From: Pseudomonadota bacterium
Lineage (GTDB): Bacteria > Pseudomonadota > Gammaproteobacteria > Burkholderiales > Burkholderiaceae_B
Assembly (NCBI GenBank): GCA_023422555.1
Contig: JAFAGQ010000198.1
Coordinates: forward strand, 1-10,530
DNA length: 10,530 nucleotides
Direction: 5' to 3'
A model generated the notes under the pieces. It made no database searches. It was not told the DNA's origin and was given only the letters and a program-made list of their open reading frames with translations. The position numbers and the translations under genes are program-made. Of this stretch, positions 5,697-10,530 are shown piece by piece (within the stretch, counting starts at the first letter, position 1; each line of letters opens with the position of its first letter).

Positions 5697-7439
5697 ATGC
5701 AACGCACAACGCCCTCTCGTCTGACCGAAATCGCGACACGTAAACTTTCCCGAACAGCGTTGCTGGTGGTCGGGATTCTTTACATCTTTGCTGGTCTGTT
5801 CTATCGCGATCCATGGAAAACAGATGATCTGACCGGTGTTGCCACCATGCTTTCGGCCATACGCGGGCAGGAAAACGCCTGGCTGCTCCCTCAAATTGGC
5901 AATTTTGCCTATGCGCAAGAGGGACCGCTGGTTACCTGGATAGGCGCACTGTTCATCCGCGCCTTTTCTCCCGTATTCGAACTGTTCCAGACACCGCTGG
6001 ACGCCCAGATTACGGCAGCACGACTGCCCATTTTCATTTACTTTTTCATCATCATCTGCGCCACCTGGTATGGTACCTACCTGCTGGCCCGACGCAAGGA
6101 ATGTCAGCCGCTAGCCCTGCCCTTTGGCGGTGAACCCAACCCGCAGGATTACGGACGTATGATCGCCGATGCGGCGGTCCTGTTTATTATTGCCACTATC
6201 GGGATCGTGATACGCATGCATGAAACGTCAACGTTTCCGCTGATCATGATGTGCCAGGCGGTAGCGTTCTACGGCATGGTTCGCATGCTCGATCACCCCA
6301 TACAGGGCAGCAGCCTTGCTGGCATTGGCCTGGCAGGTGCGTTTCTGACACGCGGCGCTATCGGTGGGGTTCCCGTGCTGATTGCCCTGCTCGCCCTCGT
6401 ATTCTTTCGCAATGTGGGCCGTGTGCAGAAGCTGTGGCTGTTATGGAGCCTTGCTCTGGCTGCCGCTTGCTGCGCAGTCTGGCTTTCGGCAGCAGGCTCA
6501 GCCAGCGAATACTGGTTGCACAGCTATCTGTTCTGGAACAATTCCCTGTTCAGTCTGCCCGTCATGTCGGAGTTCCTGTCCACTCTAAGAGATCTGGCCT
6601 GGTTTCTGTGGCCGACCTGGCCGTTCATGATCATTGCCTTGTGGAACTGGCGCAAGTGGATGGATGCACCGCATATCTTCATGCCTGCGCTCCTTCTTGG
6701 AGCCTCTCTGTTCACGGTCATCTTCCAGGCAAATGCCTTCGAATCCGAATATGCCATGCTTGCCGTTCCGTGCGCAATCCTGGCGGCCATGTCCCTGCCT
6801 ACGCTGCGCCGCTCCGTAGTCAATATGCTTGACTGGTTCTCCATTATGATCATGTCCCTTGCCATGATTGCCACCTGGCTGGGCTGGGTCGCACTGAATT
6901 TCGGCTGGCCGGCAAAAATCAACCATAACATTACGCGTCTGCTGACGGGATTTGAGCCGCATATTTCTTCGCTCACCCTGATTCTTGCCGTCATTGTCTG
7001 CGCAGCCTGGTTCTGGACCGTATCATGGCGTCTGCGTAGTAACCCGGCTGTTCTCTGGCGCGGAATTGTCCTGTCGGCAACGGGGCTCACACTGACCTGG
7101 ATGCTGCTGGCCCTGCTCTGGTTGCCTTCCATTGATTACAATCGCAGCTATAAGGCCGTATCTGAAGAGCTGGCTACAGTGATCAAGGAAAAAAACATTC
7201 CTGCAGACTGCATTCGCCAGCATGGCCTGGGTATGGGGCAGCGCGCGGCTTTTTATGTTTTTGACGGACTGCAATTTGCGTTTGATGGTCATTGTCGATA
7301 TCTGCTGCTGCAAACCACATTTGAAAAAATCGAAGACAAGGCCGAACCTTACCCGGACAATGCCGTTCTGATCTGGCAAGGCAAGCGCCGCCCGGATCGT
7401 CACGAGGTCTTCCGACTCATACAATTGCCTACTGGCTGA
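5697..7439 (+). CDS. PMT/ArnT-like membrane glycosyltransferase
   Basis: A 580-residue inner-membrane protein with roughly 11-12 hydrophobic segments, the first at about 20-35 and the last at about 455-476. The layout is that of glycosyltransferase family 39/83 (PMT, ArnT), which move sugars from polyprenyl-phosphate carriers to acceptors on the periplasmic side. The first outer loop carries RDPWKTDD (37-44), the expected position of the catalytic acidic residue, and YAQEGPLVTW (72-81) matches the second loop, where ArnT has an EKPP-type motif. After the last membrane span, residues about 480-580 form a soluble periplasmic tail. Donor and acceptor cannot be told; lipid A is one possibility. 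The start at 5697 has no clear ribosome-binding site. The MATE gene follows after 5 bases. Confidence 0.78.
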   Translation: MQRTTPSRLTEIATRKLSRTALLVVGILYIFAGLFYRDPWKTDDLTGVATMLSAIRGQENAWLLPQIGNFAYAQEGPLVTWIGALFIRAFSPVFELFQTPLDAQITAARLPIFIYFFIIICATWYGTYLLARRKECQPLALPFGGEPNPQDYGRMIADAAVLFIIATIGIVIRMHETSTFPLIMMCQAVAFYGMVRMLDHPIQGSSLAGIGLAGAFLTRGAIGGVPVLIALLALVFFRNVGRVQKLWLLWSLALAAACCAVWLSAAGSASEYWLHSYLFWNNSLFSLPVMSEFLSTLRDLAWFLWPTWPFMIIALWNWRKWMDAPHIFMPALLLGASLFTVIFQANAFESEYAMLAVPCAILAAMSLPTLRRSVVNMLDWFSIMIMSLAMIATWLGWVALNFGWPAKINHNITRLLTGFEPHISSLTLILAVIVCAAWFWTVSWRLRSNPAVLWRGIVLSATGLTLTWMLLALLWLPSIDYNRSYKAVSEELATVIKEKNIPADCIRQHGLGMGQRAAFYVFDGLQFAFDGHCRYLLLQTTFEKIEDKAEPYPDNAVLIWQGKRRPDRHEVFRLIQLPTG

Positions 7440-7444
7440 ACCTG

Positions 7445-8842
7445 ATGCCCCCACGAACGCAACAGACGGCCTTGCGCGGGCCCGTCCGCAACATTGCGCG
7501 CCTCGCATGGCCAATGCTCATCAGCCAGTGGGCAGGCATGGCTTTTGCCGTCCTGGACAGCACCATGCTCGGCCATACCGACCCGATCTCACTGCAGGCC
7601 ATGGCGCTGGCCGTGTCGATTTTCATGACGATTCACATCGGGATGATGGGGATCGTACACGCGCTGGTACCCATCTGCGCCCAGCTCTTTGGCGCAGGCC
7701 GTAATGAGGAAATCGGTCGCTACATCGGTCAGGGCATCTGGCTGTCACTGTTTCTTTCCCTGCTGGGCGGTTCTCTGCTTCTTTTCCCCGACGTCTGGCT
7801 CAGTTACTCAGGGGACCTTCCTGAACCGGTGCGTCAGCAGGTAGCCACCTACCTTCGCATTTGTTGTCTGGCTTTGCCCGCAACACTGATGTTCCGCTGC
7901 GTGTATGCCCTGACGACGTCCGTGCAAAGACCCCGAATTCTGATGTACATCAGTCTGGGATCTGTTCTGATCAAATTCGTTTTTAACTGGGCTCTGATAT
8001 TTGGCCATCTGGGGATGCCGGCAATGGGCAGTGCCGGTGCGGCAACATCAACCGCCATTGTGTCGTGGATTGCCCTGGCCATCGGAATTGCCACCATCCT
8101 GCGTGATCCTTTTTTCGCCCCTTTTCGCATCCGACTGGGATTACCACACTGGGCTTCACAGAAGGAAATACTGCAGCTAGGCTTACCCATGGGGGGATCC
8201 TATCTGGCCGAGGTCAGTTCCTTCACCTTCATGGCCCTGCTTGCCGCCAGAGAAGGGACCATCGTATCCGGTGGCCATCAGATTCTGGCCAATCTGGTTT
8301 CCCTGCTCTACATGTTTCCCCTGGCCATTGGCATTGCCACTTCATCGCTGGTGGCCCAATCGCTGGGAGCGCGACAGCCCGAACAGGCCAGGCGTCTGGC
8401 AAAGATTGGCATTACGATGGGCCTTGTCGGCGTGACCCTGAGTCTGACAATTGTCATGGTGGCGCGGCCACAGATCATCGACATATACACTTCGGATCCC
8501 GCGATCGCGGCCATGGCATACGCCCTGCTTACCATCCTGCCCTTTATGCACACGAGCGATGCGTTACAATGCATGCTGTCCTACATTCTGCGGGCGCACA
8601 AAATTGCGACTATGCCATTTGTGATTCAAACCGGATCGCTGTTTGGCATTGGCCTGCTCGGTGGCTGGTATTTCGGTTTCGGACCAGGCTACCGCAAGCT
8701 TGACAGCCTCACAGCTGTCCTCACTCCCGGAGCGCCACCCGGCGTTTCTTCTCTCTGGATCATGTGCAGTTTCAGCATGGTCCTGTGCGCCACCATTCTT
8801 GCCATCTGGTATTGGAAGTCCATTAATGAGCAACACCGATAA
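7445..8842 (+). CDS. MATE family efflux transporter (NorM-like)
   Basis: A 465-residue inner-membrane protein with about 12 hydrophobic segments in two related halves, the usual MATE size and layout. The N-terminal half shows LAWPMLISQWAG followed by LDSTMLGH (37-44), in the place of the family's first-helix motif; D38 is at the position of the conserved acidic residue of NorM. GSAGAATSTAIVSW (about 198-211) and LGLPMGGSYLAEV mark the fourth and seventh segment regions, and VAQSLGARQPEQARR is the typical loop of the second half. MATE proteins export cationic drugs or metabolites using a sodium or proton gradient; the substrate is unknown here. It starts 5 bases after the glycosyltransferase stop and overlaps the next gene by 17 bases, so the three are probably one transcript. 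Confidence 0.92.
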   Translation: MPPRTQQTALRGPVRNIARLAWPMLISQWAGMAFAVLDSTMLGHTDPISLQAMALAVSIFMTIHIGMMGIVHALVPICAQLFGAGRNEEIGRYIGQGIWLSLFLSLLGGSLLLFPDVWLSYSGDLPEPVRQQVATYLRICCLALPATLMFRCVYALTTSVQRPRILMYISLGSVLIKFVFNWALIFGHLGMPAMGSAGAATSTAIVSWIALAIGIATILRDPFFAPFRIRLGLPHWASQKEILQLGLPMGGSYLAEVSSFTFMALLAAREGTIVSGGHQILANLVSLLYMFPLAIGIATSSLVAQSLGARQPEQARRLAKIGITMGLVGVTLSLTIVMVARPQIIDIYTSDPAIAAMAYALLTILPFMHTSDALQCMLSYILRAHKIATMPFVIQTGSLFGIGLLGGWYFGFGPGYRKLDSLTAVLTPGAPPGVSSLWIMCSFSMVLCATILAIWYWKSINEQHR

Positions 8843-10055
8843 GGTGCAAAGCACCAAATCGCTCGATAGAAAAGTTCCCCTCTGGTTGTGGCTGCTTGGC
8901 CTGATGACGGCCATTGGTCCGTTGACCATTGATATGTACCTGCCTTCATTTCCCGCCATTTCGGCTGATCTGCAGGTCCCATTACACAAAGTAGAGCTTA
9001 CCGTCTCAACCTATCTGCTCGGCCTGGCGTTGTCACAGCTCTTCTATGGACCTCTGGCCGACCGGTTCGGGCGAAAAAAGCCGCTGCTTGTCGGGCTGGT
9101 CATCTACATGGCCGCCACCATCGGCTGTGCGCTTGCGACCAGCGTTGACTATCTGCTGTTTTTCCGGTGCATTCAGGCCTGTGGCGCGGCCTCAGCCATG
9201 GTTATCCCACGTGCAGTGATTCGCGATCAGCTCAATACGCGCGACTCTGCCATGGCCATGTCCATGATGATGCTGATCATGGGTGTCGCCCCTATTCTGG
9301 CACCACTGATGGGGGGATATCTCTCGCCGGTGACGGGCTGGCGCGGCCTGTTTGCCATCATGCTGACCTACAGCACAATCATGTTCGTACTGGCTGCCGT
9401 GCACCTGAAGGAAACCATGGCACCGGAAAAGGCAGTACCGCTGCACCTGGGTACCATTGCGAGAAATTACTTTGATCTGTTGCGCAGCCGGAACTACATG
9501 GGATTCTCTCTGGCCGGCGGTATCGGCATGTCCGGCCTGTTTGCCTATATCTCGGTGTCGCCCAGCGTTTTTATCAATATGTATGGTGTTCCGCAACAGC
9601 ACTTTGGCCTGTTTTTCGGACTCAATGCCTTTGGGCTGATTGCCGGCTCCCAGATCAGCGCCCGACTATTGCGCGTTCATTCTCCCCTAAGGATTCTGCG
9701 CAAGGCGCTGGTCTGCGGCTGTGCAAGCATTCTGATCGGACTGGTACTTGCGCTGACAGGGAACCTGAACCTGATTCTGCTGACGCTGACTCTGCTGGGC
9801 TTTACCACCAGCCTAGGCTTTATCCTGCCAAATGCAACAGCCCTGGCGCTGCGCGATCAGGGACACAGACTGGGCGTAGCATCGGCACTCATGGGCTGTC
9901 TGCAATTCCTGTTTGGTACCCTGAGCAGCGGATCGGTCAGCAGCAATCTGTCGGATTCGCCGGTACCGCTGTTTGTCGGACTGGCAGTATGCGCCGTGCT
10001 TGCCCTGCTTTGTGGTCGTGTCCTGGCAAGGCCTGCCGACGGGAACCTGGGTTAG
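8826..10055 (+). CDS. Bcr/CflA family multidrug efflux MFS transporter
   Basis: A 409-residue, 12-segment major facilitator protein, the usual length for Bcr/CflA drug:proton antiporters. First-helix signature TIDMYLPSFPAI (34-45) is typical of Bcr/CflA. Motif A is GPLADRFGRKKPLL (75-88), the motif B-like RCIQACGAASAM lies at 114-125, and the antiporter motif C-like GVAPILAPLMGG at 153-164. Bcr-type proteins export bicyclomycin, chloramphenicol, sulphonamides or small metabolites; the substrate here is unknown. The start at 8826 follows GGAAG with 7 bases spacing and gives a normal N-terminus; an in-frame ATG at 8643 would add 61 residues of out-of-frame MATE sequence. The 17-base overlap with the MATE gene indicates translational coupling. 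Confidence 0.93.
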   Translation: MSNTDKVQSTKSLDRKVPLWLWLLGLMTAIGPLTIDMYLPSFPAISADLQVPLHKVELTVSTYLLGLALSQLFYGPLADRFGRKKPLLVGLVIYMAATIGCALATSVDYLLFFRCIQACGAASAMVIPRAVIRDQLNTRDSAMAMSMMMLIMGVAPILAPLMGGYLSPVTGWRGLFAIMLTYSTIMFVLAAVHLKETMAPEKAVPLHLGTIARNYFDLLRSRNYMGFSLAGGIGMSGLFAYISVSPSVFINMYGVPQQHFGLFFGLNAFGLIAGSQISARLLRVHSPLRILRKALVCGCASILIGLVLALTGNLNLILLTLTLLGFTTSLGFILPNATALALRDQGHRLGVASALMGCLQFLFGTLSSGSVSSNLSDSPVPLFVGLAVCAVLALLCGRVLARPADGNLG

Positions 10056-10112
10056 GTCTGAACCGGCAGGATTCCTGCAGTGGGCAAAATCACACGTTTT
10101 TTGAATAAACTC

Positions 10113-10142
10113 TTGAATTTGCTTAATTTTTCAGCTTATAAT
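10113..10142 (+). promoter_or_regulatory. sigma-70-type promoter of rpmB
   Basis: TTGAAT (10113-10118) and a perfect TATAAT (10137-10142) are separated by 18 bases in a T-rich spacer. Transcription would start near 10149. This is the best promoter match in the window and fits a highly expressed ribosomal protein operon. Confidence 0.75.
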
Positions 10143-10181
10143 AGCTGGCTAACTCGGAAGGACTCAGCGCAAAACGCTATT

Positions 10182-10229
10182 GGCATACCAGATATTGGAT
10201 TCCTGAATTGGAAATCAATACTGGATACC
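10182..10229. other. imperfect inverted repeat in the rpmB leader
   Basis: Arms at 10182-10203 and 10210-10229 pair over most of their length with a few single-base bulges (CCAGATATTGGATTCC against the complement of GGAAATCAATACTGG, extended by GGCAT and ATACC), around a 6-base loop TGAATT. It starts about 33 bases after the predicted transcription start and runs directly into the tandem array, so it would fold early in the transcript. Confidence 0.55.
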
Positions 10230-10310
10230 TTTAATGCAAGCTTTTAATGCAAAGGTTTAGTGCAAAGCCTTTAATGCGCAACCTTTAAAGCGAAATCTTT
10301 AAAGTCTGAG
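10229..10310 (+). repeat. six degenerate ~14-base tandem repeats in the rpmB leader
   Basis: Units at 10229-10240, 10241-10255, 10256-10268, 10269-10282, 10283-10296 and 10297-10310 (12, 15, 13, 14, 14 and 14 bases) share the consensus CTTTAATGCAAA. The first four keep TTTARTGC; the last two change to CTTTAAAG. The graded decay suggests an old array. It sits between the predicted promoter and the rpmB start codon. Confidence 0.8.
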
Positions 10311-10469
10311 CGCTTCGGGACGTACTCTCTGCGAACCCATTTACTTTGTATTCAAAGTTCAGATTTCACAGTGCAGTTTTTATGTTTTTCGCCTGAACAA
10401 TTAGCGGAAAATTCACAGAAGGCCGGCCTGAGCCAAAAATCAGGTCTATAACTTAACGAGGTCAAAATC

Positions 10470-10530
10470 ATGGCAAAAGTCTGCCAAGTCACCGGCAAAG
10501 GCCCAATGTCCGGTAATAATGTTTCACACG
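10470..10530 (+). CDS. rpmB: 50S ribosomal protein L28, N-terminal fragment
   Basis: The first 20 codons read MAKVCQVTGKGPMSGNNVSH, matching beta-proteobacterial L28, which begins MARVCQVTGK and continues GNNVSHANNKTKRRF. The gene runs off the end of the window; the full protein is normally 77-78 residues. L28 is a large-subunit ribosomal protein, usually co-transcribed with rpmG (L33), which would be expected next. GAGG at 10458-10461 lies 8 bases before the ATG. It has its own promoter and an unusually long leader with repeats. Confidence 0.95.
   Translation, partial: MAKVCQVTGKGPMSGNNVSH

Larger units (their letters stand above)
10056..10469. other. 414-base gene-free region and long leader of rpmB
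   Basis: No credible gene. It holds, in order, a small hairpin after the MFS gene (GCAGG 10066-10070, CCTGC 10074-10078), a strong promoter (10113-10142), an imperfect inverted repeat (10182-10229), six ~14-base repeats (10229-10310) and a CCTGA/TCAGG stem (10427-10444) shortly before the ribosome-binding site. If the promoter is right, the rpmB leader is about 320 bases. Confidence 0.7.

Noticed and set aside
6524..7132. 202-codon minus-strand frame opposite the glycosyltransferase
   Set aside because: The plus frame has continuous membrane segments and an ArnT-like layout; the minus frame has no recognisable features.
8643..8825. Upstream start for the MFS gene inside the MATE gene
   Set aside because: The extra 61 residues are an out-of-frame reading of MATE; the start at 8826 has GGAAG and a normal Bcr/CflA N-terminus.
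10064..10102. Rho-independent terminator after the MFS gene
   Set aside because: The GCAGG/CCTGC stem is only 5 pairs and the T-run starts 17 bases later, too far for a standard terminator.
10150..10320. tRNA or known riboswitch in the rpmB leader
   Set aside because: No cloverleaf pairing, no T-arm consensus and no recognisable riboswitch core.

Overview
The window looks like chromosome of a Betaproteobacterium in the order Burkholderiales, most likely an Alcaligenaceae member (Bordetella/Advenella-type). This rests on protein flavour (FkpB/SlpA next to IspH, a short RadC, the start of L28, a cysteine-poor type B L31), the kynB-kynU-kynA gene order and a moderate G+C content. Genus assignment is inference. 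No mobile element, RNA gene, CRISPR array or phage gene was seen.

Layout. Position 1-514 (minus strand) holds the first codons of ispH and the complete SlpA/FkpB-type prolyl isomerase gene upstream of it; the two overlap by one base. Divergent from these, 48 bases away, is radC (563-1288). A 115-base gap containing five tandem copies of a ~15-base unit leads into kynB-kynU-kynA (1404-4264). This is the complete set for converting tryptophan to anthranilate: TDO makes N-formylkynurenine, KynB removes formate, and KynU splits kynurenine into anthranilate and alanine. A small gene of unknown function (4418-4735) follows. Next comes rpmE2, ribosomal protein L31 type B (4999-5265), with its own extended -10 promoter.

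A 431-base gene-free stretch (5266-5696) carries a long two-tier hairpin and five near-perfect copies of a 14-base unit. Then comes a tight three-gene membrane block: a PMT/ArnT-like glycosyltransferase (5697-7439), a MATE exporter (7445-8842, 5 bases later) and a Bcr/CflA-type MFS exporter (8826-10055, overlapping by 17 bases). A second long gap (10056-10469) holds a strong sigma-70-like promoter, an imperfect inverted repeat and six degenerate ~14-base repeats in what would be a ~320-base leader. It ends at the first 20 codons of rpmB (L28), cut by the window edge.

The genes are mostly ordinary. The unusual signal is between them: four separate intergenic regions each carry a short tandem array with roughly 13-15 base spacing, but with four unrelated unit sequences. 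Two arrays (before kynB and before rpmB) lie between the predicted promoter and the start codon. In addition, radC and rpmB, neighbours in E. coli, are separated here by about 9 kb, which suggests that the kyn, rpmE2 and transporter blocks are accessory to an older radC-rpmB arrangement.
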